A stretch of DNA of 5,074 nt from JAYTXL01 sp043742955. GTDB lineage: Bacteria; Verrucomicrobiota; Verrucomicrobiia; Limisphaerales; JAYTXL01. The position numbers and the translations under genes are program-made. Location: contig JAYTXL010000083.1 of NCBI GenBank assembly GCA_043742955.1, positions 1 to 5,074 of the forward strand, in the 5' to 3' direction. The notes under the pieces were generated by a model, which did no database searches, was not told where the DNA came from, and worked only from the letters and a program-made list of their open reading frames with translations. Shown one piece after another: positions 1-5,057 of the stretch (position 1 is the stretch's first letter; the number at the start of each line of letters is the position of its first letter).

Positions 1-125
1 ATGGGAGCTTTTGGATCGCGGCGAACTACACCTGGTCAGAAAAAATCCGCAACCTCCCAGAACCCGTCAGCGTGCTCAAAAAGACTAACACACTGTCAAA
101 GCTTCATCGGAGTCCACAAAGTTGA
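1..125 (+). CDS. C-terminal end of an unidentified plus-strand protein (partial)
   Basis: Reading the plus strand from base 3 gives about 40 codons ending in TGA at 123-125, and the gene runs off the left edge. I prefer this frame because its third codon positions are mostly G or C, as in the confident genes here, while the other two frames are less biased. The visible peptide has a hydrophobic-aromatic stretch (FWIAANYTWSEKIRNLPEP) and then a basic tail (VLKKTNTLSKLHR). The NYTW..KI pattern is loosely like the last helix of GT4-type glycosyltransferases, but that is only a resemblance and I make no functional call. It converges on the minus-strand gene ending at 199. The competing reading from base 1 (ATG to TAA at 160) looks less coding-like. 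Confidence 0.42.
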   Translation, partial: GSFWIAANYTWSEKIRNLPEPVSVLKKTNTLSKLHRSPQS

Positions 126-140
126 CGGGAGCCAATGTTT

Positions 141-157
141 TCGCGGCGGAGCCGCGA
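141..157. repeat. GC-rich hairpin in the convergent gap
   Basis: A 7-bp perfect stem (tcgcggc / gccgcga) closes over a three-base loop (gga). It begins 16 bases after the stop of the partial plus-strand gene. No T-run follows directly, so it is not a canonical intrinsic terminator. Together with the hairpin at 164-198 it could still stop transcription between the two converging genes. It could also be part of a dispersed intergenic repeat. Confidence 0.45.
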
Positions 158-163
158 CCTAAA

Positions 164-198
164 CCCGGGTTTTTCATGCCGTTTATGAAAAATCCGGG
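164..198. terminator. Candidate bidirectional terminator between convergent genes
   Basis: A 14-bp inverted repeat (cccgggtttttcat at 164-177, atgaaaaatccggg at 185-198) encloses a 7-base loop. In plus-strand RNA every position pairs, with one G-U; in minus-strand RNA the same position is a C-A mismatch. The repeat starts directly after the TAG stop (199-201) of the Tat-protein gene and lies 38 bases past the plus-strand stop. The T/A tract is inside the stem rather than after it, so the structure is not textbook. Its position in a convergent gap supports a termination role. Confidence 0.45.
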
Positions 199-909
199 CT
201 AGGGCCTTAATTCAACCGGCAACTCCTTTAACGGGAGCAGCTCAAGGATGTCGGTTTGATACCACTGCTTCTCGTTGAGCGTCCCCTTGGTTCGATCCAC
301 AAAACGGTAACCGACGACATGAGTCGGATAGTTGTGACCGTCTTTCGTCTGCTTCCACGCACTGAACACGTGCCGCGTGTCGGCATAGTCAATGCAGAGA
401 AGGCGCTTCTCTACCTTGTCGAAATAGAGGTCGATAGGTTCCTTGACCGACTCGGAAACCCGCATTCCAAACACTGGCTGTCCGTAAACTGTGGAGTCGG
501 CGAGCCCTTCAATTTTGGATTTCGGGTCGAGCAGGAGGCGGAGACTCCACGCCCAACAAAGGACGCGCACCTTGTCTTTGCCGCGCTTTTCAGTGCCGAG
601 CCACCAGTCCCCGCCCACTTGCACCACTGACGTGCGATTGCCTTTTTCGTCCGCCGTGACGGGGGCGGCAGGGGTATCTGTGATGAGCACTCGCTCGCGG
701 AAGCGGAATATCTTCAGCAGTTTTTCTTCGCCGCCGGCCGCGGTCACCACTTGTTCGACGCGTTGGGCGGCACCAAGGGGCGCACCGTGCAGGATGCTGG
801 GGAAGGTGATGGCGGCCGCCGTGGCGACGGTGGATGCTTTGATAAAATTACGGCGGTTTGAGCTGCTGGAAGAGTTCACAAAAGCGGTGGGGGAGCAATT
901 GGTTGTCAT
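199..909 (-). CDS. Tat-exported protein of unknown function
   Basis: A 236-aa protein with a clear twin-arginine signal. After a Ser-rich n-region comes NRRNFIK (residues 18-24, R19-R20), then a hydrophobic Ala/Thr/Ile stretch (about 25-40), with likely cleavage near HGAP (41-44) or GAA (46-48). This predicts export in folded form across the inner membrane. The mature part starts with a helix containing GGEEKL (59-64). It continues with alternating strands rich in Val, Trp and Arg, including GGDWWLG (99-105), GLADSTVYGQPVFGMRV (135-151) and IDLYFDKVEKRLLCIDY (159-175). The pattern of a small helix, a repeated beta meander and a phrase like 'tv.G.pv.g..v' recalls LolA/LolB-like or similar lipid-binding beta proteins of planctomycetes and Verrucomicrobia, but I recognise no family with certainty. 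I chose the ATG at 909 because it puts the Arg pair in a normal n-region. An in-frame GTG at 1014 with an upstream GGAG would add 35 residues. Confidence 0.8.
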   Translation of the reverse strand: MTTNCSPTAFVNSSSSSNRRNFIKASTVATAAAITFPSILHGAPLGAAQRVEQVVTAAGGEEKLLKIFRFRERVLITDTPAAPVTADEKGNRTSVVQVGGDWWLGTEKRGKDKVRVLCWAWSLRLLLDPKSKIEGLADSTVYGQPVFGMRVSESVKEPIDLYFDKVEKRLLCIDYADTRHVFSAWKQTKDGHNYPTHVVGYRFVDRTKGTLNEKQWYQTDILELLPLKELPVELRP

Positions 910-1142
910 CGGTGTTTCGACTGGAGTCACCCCGGCATTATTCGATCCACCGTTGCCACCGTCAAGCATGCCGGGCCAGGGGCGAAATGATAAAGCCGGC
1001 GATCGCCGGGTCACCCTTTTGACTCCATTCGGGGCTGCAGCAGTTCACCGTTGTTGGCCGAATTACACTGGCAAATTTGCGAAACGAGAGGCCAGATGGG
1101 TGCTGCTTGCCTGCTTAACCCCGTACCGCAGCACCACGTAGT
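910..1142. other. Spacer between membrane-protein gene and Tat-protein gene
   Basis: This 233-bp gap holds no convincing ORF of its own. On the minus strand its left third (to 1014) could be an N-terminal extension of the Tat protein. The implied peptide is rich in Gly, Asn and Pro and does not look like a conserved domain. The rest contains the inverted repeat at 1099-1135 and no strong promoter hexamers that I can defend. Confidence 0.5.
1099..1135 (-). terminator. Inverted repeat just downstream of the membrane-protein gene (possible terminator)
   Basis: Arms ggtgctgc (1099-1106) and gcagcacc (1128-1135) form an 8-bp perfect stem around a 21-base loop, beginning 8 bases past the TGA stop at 1143-1145. 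The long loop and missing T-tract make intrinsic termination doubtful. I record it because of its position and exact symmetry. Confidence 0.2.
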
Positions 1143-2648
1143 TCACAGGTGGAACCAATTGTATTCATTGGGGAATATAGACCAATCCACGGTTATCTCC
1201 GAGGCCAGCATGAACAGCAGCAGCGTGCCGAGCAGGCTGAATTTTGTCTGGGGATCACACCGGTGCAAAACCCGGTCGAGGCCGGCGACAAAAAGCAAAA
1301 GAAACGGAATCAACATCCCCAGCATCAGCCGGCCGGACGTGAAAAATGGGCGCGCGCGCGACGGATAGAAGCAATGCTGGAAATCATACTTCACCGACAA
1401 CAGTGCGAAGAAGGCGAACATCCCCGCCAGCCAGGCAAAGCCAAACCACAGCGCTGTGCGTTGCGTGGGGGAAAACACCGCTGGCCGCTTCCACAACCCG
1501 AACAGCGCGGACAGCAGCAGCGCGATCGTCAGCAGGACGTACAGCAAATCCACCGAAGGAATCGCCAGGGGTTGGCCGGCCCACAAAAATTCGCCCTGCC
1601 AGAGGGTCGCGAGATTCTTGCGCACGAAATACCAGAGTCCGTGCGGCGTGAACAGCGGGTGATGAAACCATTCGGCGAACGGCTTGTGGGTCCAGCCCAG
1701 GTGCTGAATTTTGGCAGCCGAACCGGTGAAATCACCGAAGTTTATCTGGCACCACGTCATCCACGCAGCCAGCGGCAGGGCGGCGCACGTCGATAATATT
1801 CCCAGCGTCGCCAGGGCCGGACGCACTGGGCCGTTCCGGATGAGCTTCGCAAATTTAAGCGCGAGGAAAAATCCAGCGATGCCGAGCAGCGGCAGGTTGC
1901 TGATCTTGGTCAGGAGGGTCGCCGCCACCGCGAGGCCGGTCACGGCAGCGAGGCGCGCGCCGGGAATCTGCGCCTCCCAGAATTTCAACAGCAGCAGGAA
2001 GGCCAGACCGCCGGTGACCGGCGCCAGGACATCGTTGTTGATGGCATAGAAAATTGTTTGCGGCAGGCAGGCGATGAGCGCCGGCAGGGCGAGGCGGATA
2101 AACCCGTTTTCCGGGAAGAAGGTGCGGGCAACGATCCAACCGAGCCACACCAGTGCGGTCACAAAGAGCGTGTTCAAAAAGCGCAGCGCGTATAATAGCG
2201 TGCCATCATAGAGGCCAATCACTCGACAAACCCGCCACCAGGCGCCGGCGACCACGTAATAAAGCGGCGGCTGGGAGGCTTCGTGGTTTCGTATTCTTTC
2301 CTTCCAGAGGGCTTCGTCCCGCAGCCGTATCTGTTTGATGAGGTCCGGCGGCAGCTTCCAGGACGGGGTCGCAATCCGACCACCCGGCAGGGAGGCCGGT
2401 GGCCAGATATATTCCAGGGTCCCGAAAACGGTGATGTAAGGCAGCGCCTCATCGCACGGCGGGTCGAGCGCGCGCGGAAGGTCAGCTTGCGAGTAACGCA
2501 CCACGAGATCGAAATGCACCTGTTCATCCACGATGTTGAAGAAAGGAAACGTGGCGGAAAAAATGAGGACGTGGACGGCCGCGAACAGGCTGAGCAGCCA
2601 AATGATTTTGCGCTCGCGGTTGTCGGGAGCTATGGCGAGGGCGTTCAC
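1143..2648 (-). CDS. Multi-spanning membrane protein, DUF2142 / GT-C glycosyltransferase-like
   Basis: A 501-aa integral membrane protein with roughly ten hydrophobic segments, for example 15-37, 150-176, 184-201, 207-222, 232-247, 252-268, 277-298, 365-385, 398-418 and 439-459. Signs of the GT-C fold are an acidic motif in the first periplasmic loop (NIVDEQVHFDLV, 38-49; D41, E42), a second loop ending in EASQPPLYY (123-131), a membrane-edge LPQTIFYAINND (195-206), and a C-terminal FFTSGRLMLGMLIPFLLL (435-452). The last resembles the 'GRY.lP' segment of these families. SQPPLYY and NND together fit DUF2142 best. Members use polyprenyl-phosphate-linked sugars to modify glycans or proteins at the outer face of the inner membrane; the donor and acceptor here are unknown. 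The start is GTG at 2648, since an in-frame TAA lies 15 codons upstream with no ATG between. No good Shine-Dalgarno is visible. The gene seems to stand alone. Confidence 0.85.
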   Translation of the reverse strand: MNALAIAPDNRERKIIWLLSLFAAVHVLIFSATFPFFNIVDEQVHFDLVVRYSQADLPRALDPPCDEALPYITVFGTLEYIWPPASLPGGRIATPSWKLPPDLIKQIRLRDEALWKERIRNHEASQPPLYYVVAGAWWRVCRVIGLYDGTLLYALRFLNTLFVTALVWLGWIVARTFFPENGFIRLALPALIACLPQTIFYAINNDVLAPVTGGLAFLLLLKFWEAQIPGARLAAVTGLAVAATLLTKISNLPLLGIAGFFLALKFAKLIRNGPVRPALATLGILSTCAALPLAAWMTWCQINFGDFTGSAAKIQHLGWTHKPFAEWFHHPLFTPHGLWYFVRKNLATLWQGEFLWAGQPLAIPSVDLLYVLLTIALLLSALFGLWKRPAVFSPTQRTALWFGFAWLAGMFAFFALLSVKYDFQHCFYPSRARPFFTSGRLMLGMLIPFLLLFVAGLDRVLHRCDPQTKFSLLGTLLLFMLASEITVDWSIFPNEYNWFHL

Positions 2649-2687
2649 GCGCGGGAATGATAATCCGTCCCTGCGCCCGGTAGCCAG

Positions 2688-2718
2688 TATTTAGTCTTTT
2701 CCAAGTGAGTTTTATCAA
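2688..2718 (-). promoter_or_regulatory. Weak candidate promoter for the membrane-protein gene
   Basis: On the minus strand, TTGATA (2713-2718, five of six matches to the -35 consensus) is followed after 19 bases by TAAATA (2688-2693), a poor -10 element. It lies about 40 bases upstream of the GTG start. Spacing and -10 quality are sub-optimal, so this is only the best candidate in the gap. Confidence 0.18.
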
Positions 2719-2805
2719 TCGGAAGAGGTCGCCGCGCGCCACCGAAAAGGGTGCGCTCAGGCGCGTGAAGGCAAACGGTTCAAATCGCGTCGCCACCAAT
2801 GGCAC

Positions 2806-2892
2806 TCACGCCAACGAGCTTGCCGCGCAGCAAAGTAAAGCCCCCTTGAAAGTTTTGTTCAACTTGAGGAACGGGTGGTGAAATGCGCTCAT
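2806..2892 (-). pseudogene. Doubtful 28-aa ORF with signal-like N-terminus, possibly a gene remnant
   Basis: An ATG at 2892 opens a 28-aa peptide with basic residues (K10, K13, K16) followed by GALLCCAASSLA, which looks like the start of a secretion signal. It ends in TGA at 2806-2808. The same frame stays open beyond the TGA to 2524, and its first ~27 codons are GC-rich in third positions (reading VPLVATRFEPFAF and so on). That could mean a decayed gene interrupted by a stop. There is no clear Shine-Dalgarno and I recognise no family, so it may be chance. Confidence 0.15.
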
Positions 2893-2944
2893 GGGTGGGA
2901 CCCCGTTTCTGTTTTGGCGGCTTTGGTGAGCTCTAATCTTTCGG

Positions 2945-3691
2945 TTACGAATGCGCCCAGCCGCGATCCACCAGGATCTCCTGTCCGGTGACCGCGCGGC
3001 TGGCGTCGCTGGCAAGAAACAGGGCCACCTCCGCAATTTCATCCGGCTGAATGAGCTCGGGTACGCATTGCGATTTGCGGATCAGGCGTTTGGTGGCCGG
3101 CGTGACGAATTGCCGGAGCTGCCGCTCGGTCATGACCCAGCCCGGAGAAAGCGTGTTCACCCGGATGTGCCGGGGCCCGAGTTCCCTCGCCAAAGAGCGT
3201 GTGAGGCCCTGGATGCCCGCCTTGGTGGCGACGTAGGCGCTCATGTTGGCCGGGGCGAGGTGAACCGTGATCGAGGAAAAATTCACGATGGCCGCGCCCG
3301 CGCGCATGTGCGGCACGGCGGTGCGACAGGTGAGGAAGTAGGCCCGCAAGTTCTGCGCAAAGAGGTGGTCCCAGTCGGCGGTGGAAGTATCCCCCAGCGC
3401 GATGCGTGGATCGGCCGCCGCGTTATTCACCAGCACAGAGATCGCCCGGGTACGACGCATCACCGTTTTGATCCAGCGGGCGATTTGAGATTCTTGAATC
3501 AGATCCACCGCCGCAAAGGTTACGCCTTCACCGCATTCGCGCGCGAGCTGCTGGCCGGCCTGCACATCCAGATCGCAAAAGTATACCTGCGCGCCCTGTC
3601 GGTGAAATGTGCGCACCATGCTCGCGCCAATCCCGGCGGCGCCACCGGTGATGAGCACCACCTTCTTTTCCAAATCCGCGTAGGTGGTCAT
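2945..3691 (-). CDS. Short-chain dehydrogenase/reductase (SDR), classical type
   Basis: A 248-aa cytoplasmic oxidoreductase of normal length for a classical SDR with a single Rossmann domain. Visible motifs in order: cofactor loop TGGAAGIG (15-22); acidic residue after the second strand in YFCDLD (D40), which favours NAD(H) over NADP(H); D63 in AAVD; NNAA (89-92) in place of the common NNAG; then the catalytic set N114, S140, Y153 and K157 (SAYVATKAG), with the expected 13-residue Ser-Tyr spacing. LSPGWVMTE (181-189) and a GQEILVDRGW tail (236-245) complete the fold. Such enzymes oxidise or reduce sugars, polyols or acyl chains. The substrate cannot be read from sequence. The ATG at 3691 overlaps the DUF1080 stop (ATGA), so it is probably co-transcribed and translationally coupled with a carbohydrate-active gene, making a sugar or sugar-derived keto substrate plausible. 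An in-frame extension upstream of 3691 is only a shadow of that gene. Confidence 0.93.
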   Translation of the reverse strand: MTTYADLEKKVVLITGGAAGIGASMVRTFHRQGAQVYFCDLDVQAGQQLARECGEGVTFAAVDLIQESQIARWIKTVMRRTRAISVLVNNAAADPRIALGDTSTADWDHLFAQNLRAYFLTCRTAVPHMRAGAAIVNFSSITVHLAPANMSAYVATKAGIQGLTRSLARELGPRHIRVNTLSPGWVMTERQLRQFVTPATKRLIRKSQCVPELIQPDEIAEVALFLASDASRAVTGQEILVDRGWAHS

Positions 3692-4434
3692 GGGAGTTCG
3701 CGGATCCGGATGTTCTTGAACTCGACGATCGCGCCTTCGGACTCGAGGCAGATGTAACCTTTGCGCGGTTCGATGTTGGTGCCGCCGGAAACCTCCTCGC
3801 CATTCACCCACAGCCGGATTTCCCCGTTTATGCCCCGGATGTAATAGTGGTTCCATTGGCCCAGACCTTTGCTCAGGTTCTTGCGTGGGAAGCTTCGCTG
3901 GCCGTCCGGGGAAACCGGCGGGAAGGGTTTCATTTTCGCACCGCCGACCGGGAAGACATCGCCGTGGGTGGTGAACCAATCCGCCTTCGTTTTGGACTGT
4001 TTCTCGTATTGCTCGGTGTAACCGTGGTCGAGCACCTGCACCTCGATGCCCAAAGGATAGGAATTCCGCCTGAGAGTCTTGATCGACTCCTCGGACGCCC
4101 ACACGAAAATGCCGGAGTTGCCGCCGGATTGATAATGTTGCCACTCGGCGACCATTTCAAAATTGGCGTACACTTTAGCCGTCCGTACGACGCCGGTTGG
4201 CTGGCCGATACAGTGCGCCACGCCGTTCTTCCAGGTGAACGTGCCCGGGTCGAGATTCACGTTCACAAAATCGGCTTCACCCAATTCCTGCCAGCCTGGG
4301 CCGGTGCCGTCGATGGTCGCCTTGGGCGGGGCGGGTTTCGGTTTGTTGTCCTGCGCCTGCATCGGCGTGAGCAGCAGGGGGAGCAGGCTGGCGGAGATCA
4401 GGAGGGCAATCTGAAAAATGCGGTTGGTTTTCAT
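3688..4434 (-). CDS. Secreted DUF1080 / 3-keto-disaccharide hydrolase-family protein
   Basis: A 248-aa exported protein. Residues 1-27 are a Sec signal (MKTNR, then a Leu/Ile/Ala-rich core, cut near MQA at 25-27), followed by a Lys/Pro-rich linker (30-40). The rest is one concanavalin-like beta-sandwich typical of DUF1080 (PF06439). Motifs include GNSGIFVWA (105-113), YPLGIEVQVLDHG (126-138), THGDVFP (156-162), GQWNHYYIR (192-200), IRLWVNGEEV (206-215) and the terminal GYICLESEGAIVEFKNIRIREL (226-247). Members cleave or bind 3-keto-glycosides and related sugars, and are abundant in planctomycetes, Verrucomicrobia and Bacteroidetes. It should act in the periplasm or outside the cell. No lipobox Cys is present. 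I chose the ATG at 4434 because it gives a normal signal peptide; a TTG at 4446 would add only four residues. No strong Shine-Dalgarno is seen. First gene of a pair with the downstream SDR. Confidence 0.93.
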   Translation of the reverse strand: MKTNRIFQIALLISASLLPLLLTPMQAQDNKPKPAPPKATIDGTGPGWQELGEADFVNVNLDPGTFTWKNGVAHCIGQPTGVVRTAKVYANFEMVAEWQHYQSGGNSGIFVWASEESIKTLRRNSYPLGIEVQVLDHGYTEQYEKQSKTKADWFTTHGDVFPVGGAKMKPFPPVSPDGQRSFPRKNLSKGLGQWNHYYIRGINGEIRLWVNGEEVSGGTNIEPRKGYICLESEGAIVEFKNIRIRELP

Positions 4435-4476
4435 GTGCGGGGCCAATGGTTGAAATTGTTCGTTGCGGCGGCGCGG

Positions 4477-4511
4477 TTCACGGGAAATTATTTTCCATCC
4501 GGATTCACGGG
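4477..4511. repeat. Direct repeat ttcacggg flanking the predicted transcription start
   Basis: The octamer ttcacggg occurs at 4477-4484 and again at 4504-4511, 27 bases apart start to start. The first copy continues gaaatt and the second ggaaact, so similarity extends a few bases further. Both lie in or next to the presumed leader of the DUF1080 gene. They could be half-sites for a regulator, or coincidence. Confidence 0.25.
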
Positions 4512-4514
4512 GAA

Positions 4515-4543
4515 ACTATTGGTCTGGCCGTATCCGCCGTCAA
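4515..4543 (-). promoter_or_regulatory. Candidate sigma-70 promoter for the DUF1080-SDR pair
   Basis: On the minus strand TTGACG (4538-4543, five of six matches) is followed after exactly 17 bases by AATAGT (4515-4520, four of six). This would start transcription near 4508 and leave a leader of about 75 bases before the ATG at 4434. The -35 and spacing are good and the -10 is mediocre. It is inferred from hexamers only. Confidence 0.35.
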
Positions 4544-4599
4544 GCGCCCACTCGATCCGGAACGATGCAGATGGAAGAGTTTTTCAACCACGGCCCCGT

Positions 4600-4622
4600 C
4601 CTCCGTAGCAGCACTGCGGAGG
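4600..4622. repeat. Small hairpin in spacer
   Basis: A 6-bp stem cctccg / cggagg (4600-4605 and 4617-4622) encloses an 11-base loop that itself contains cag/ctg. It sits 8 bases before the tandem 10-mer. The combination looks like part of a dispersed intergenic repeat, not a terminator, since no T-run follows on either strand. Confidence 0.45.
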
Positions 4623-4630
4623 CTGGATGG

Positions 4631-4650
4631 ACACGGATAAACACGGATAA
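4631..4650. repeat. Tandem duplication of a 10-mer
   Basis: Two perfect head-to-tail copies of acacggataa (4631-4640, 4641-4650) followed by aaatga. I recall similar 'cacggataaacacggat' strings in intergenic DNA of Verrucomicrobia, which suggests a piece of a genome-wide repeat; this was not searched. Confidence 0.6.
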
Positions 4651-4785
4651 AAATGAAGATGTTCCCTGGATAAATCCGACCATCAAATCGGGTTAAGCAT
4701 CGCTTTTCTCTCGATTCATCGGCACTACAATCATGAGAAGTCGCGCAATTGCGGCAAAAAATATGGCCGGCGCTTTAGTCAAACT

Positions 4786-4814
4786 CCCTCGCCTCTGTGT
4801 AGCGGAGGAGAGGG
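4786..4814. repeat. Imperfect REP-like hairpin
   Basis: Arms ccctcgcctc (4786-4795) and gaggagaggg (4805-4814) pair at 9 of 10 positions around a 9-base loop. The flank gccggggtgag (4814-4824) gives the composite seen in many bacterial intergenic repeats of the 'ctcaccccggccctctcc' kind. It lies in a stretch with no gene and is probably a dispersed repetitive extragenic element. Confidence 0.45.
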
Positions 4815-4864
4815 CCGGGGTGAGAATTCCCTGAATCGATTCGCACATTGAATCCTTGAGCCGG

Positions 4865-4900
4865 TACAGCCTTTTGTTGCAGCTGCAACAAAAGGTTGTA
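4865..4900. repeat. Long perfect palindrome, 26 bp core extended to 36 bp
   Basis: The core ccttttgttgcag / ctgcaacaaaagg (4870-4882, 4883-4895) is a perfect palindrome with no spacer, centred on cagctg. After a single non-complementary pair (g4869/t4896, a G-U in plus-strand RNA) symmetry continues for four more pairs (taca / tgta), giving 18-base arms. Zero spacing suits a dimeric protein binding site or a cruciform better than an RNA terminator, because a hairpin would need to open its centre. No adjacent gene depends on it clearly. Confidence 0.7.
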
Positions 4901-4919
4901 AGCGCAATTTGCCTCTGGT

Positions 4920-5024
4920 TCATGGGGAGTCACAGGCCCGTTGGGGTTGCGAAAAACTGAGACACGCCGATTCTTTGGACCCGCTCAAAAACAAATACCG
5001 ATAATTAAAGCTGACTTCTAACAT
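4920..5024 (-). CDS. Possible 34-aa small protein with strong ribosome binding site
   Basis: On the minus strand AAGGAGG is followed after four bases by an ATG at 5024, the best Shine-Dalgarno in the window. The ORF encodes 34 residues (beginning MLEVSFNYRYLFLSGSKES) and ends in TGA at 4920-4922. It has no recognisable domain, no full membrane segment, and one short hydrophobic-aromatic patch at 5-13. Codon third positions are not GC-biased like the confident genes here, which weighs against it. It could be a leader peptide or the decayed 5' end of a longer gene, or the ribosome site could be chance. Confidence 0.22.
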   Translation of the reverse strand: MLEVSFNYRYLFLSGSKESACLSFSQPQRACDSP

Positions 5025-5045
5025 AATCCCTCCTTGGGTGCGTAA

Positions 5046-5057
5046 GTGCTGCAGCAC
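5046..5057. repeat. 12-bp perfect palindrome near the right edge
   Basis: gtgctgcagcac at 5046-5057, centred on ctgcag. Symmetry stops at both ends. On the minus strand it sits 22 bases upstream of the small ORF's ATG, so it could be an operator for it. A palindrome this short can also arise by chance or belong to a repeat. Confidence 0.3.

Larger units (their letters stand above)
2649..2944. other. Spacer of about 300 bp, mostly without recognisable genes
   Basis: The gap between the SDR stop and the membrane-protein GTG. It contains the weak promoter candidate at 2688-2718 and a 28-codon minus-strand ORF at 2806-2892. No clear hairpin terminator follows the SDR gene. The gap separates the hydrolase-SDR pair from the next gene, which argues against a single four-gene operon. 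Confidence 0.5.

Noticed and set aside
491..1141. Plus-strand 216-aa open frame opposite the Tat-protein gene
   Set aside because: Its composition is Ser/Arg/Pro-rich without motifs, while the opposite strand has a clear twin-arginine signal and ordered secondary-structure pattern.
2951..3757. Plus-strand 268-aa open frame opposite the SDR gene
   Set aside because: It is antisense to a gene with full SDR motifs; its His/Arg/Gly-rich peptide is a typical GC-rich shadow.
3692..4144. N-terminal extension of the SDR to give a 399-aa protein
   Set aside because: The extra 151 residues are an Arg/Pro/Gly-rich out-of-frame reading of the DUF1080 gene; the real start is the ATG at 3691 in the ATGA overlap.
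3847..4608. Plus-strand 253-aa open frame opposite the DUF1080 gene
   Set aside because: It is antisense to a well-recognised domain and shows no motif of its own.
4733..4834. Plus-strand 33-aa open frame beginning MRSRAIAAKNMAGALV
   Set aside because: It ends just beyond the REP-like hairpin, has no Shine-Dalgarno, and is better explained as a chance frame in repeat sequence.
4693..4923. Minus-strand 76-aa open frame in the right spacer
   Set aside because: It runs through the palindrome and the REP-like hairpin, has no ribosome binding site, and its peptide reads like translated repeat DNA.
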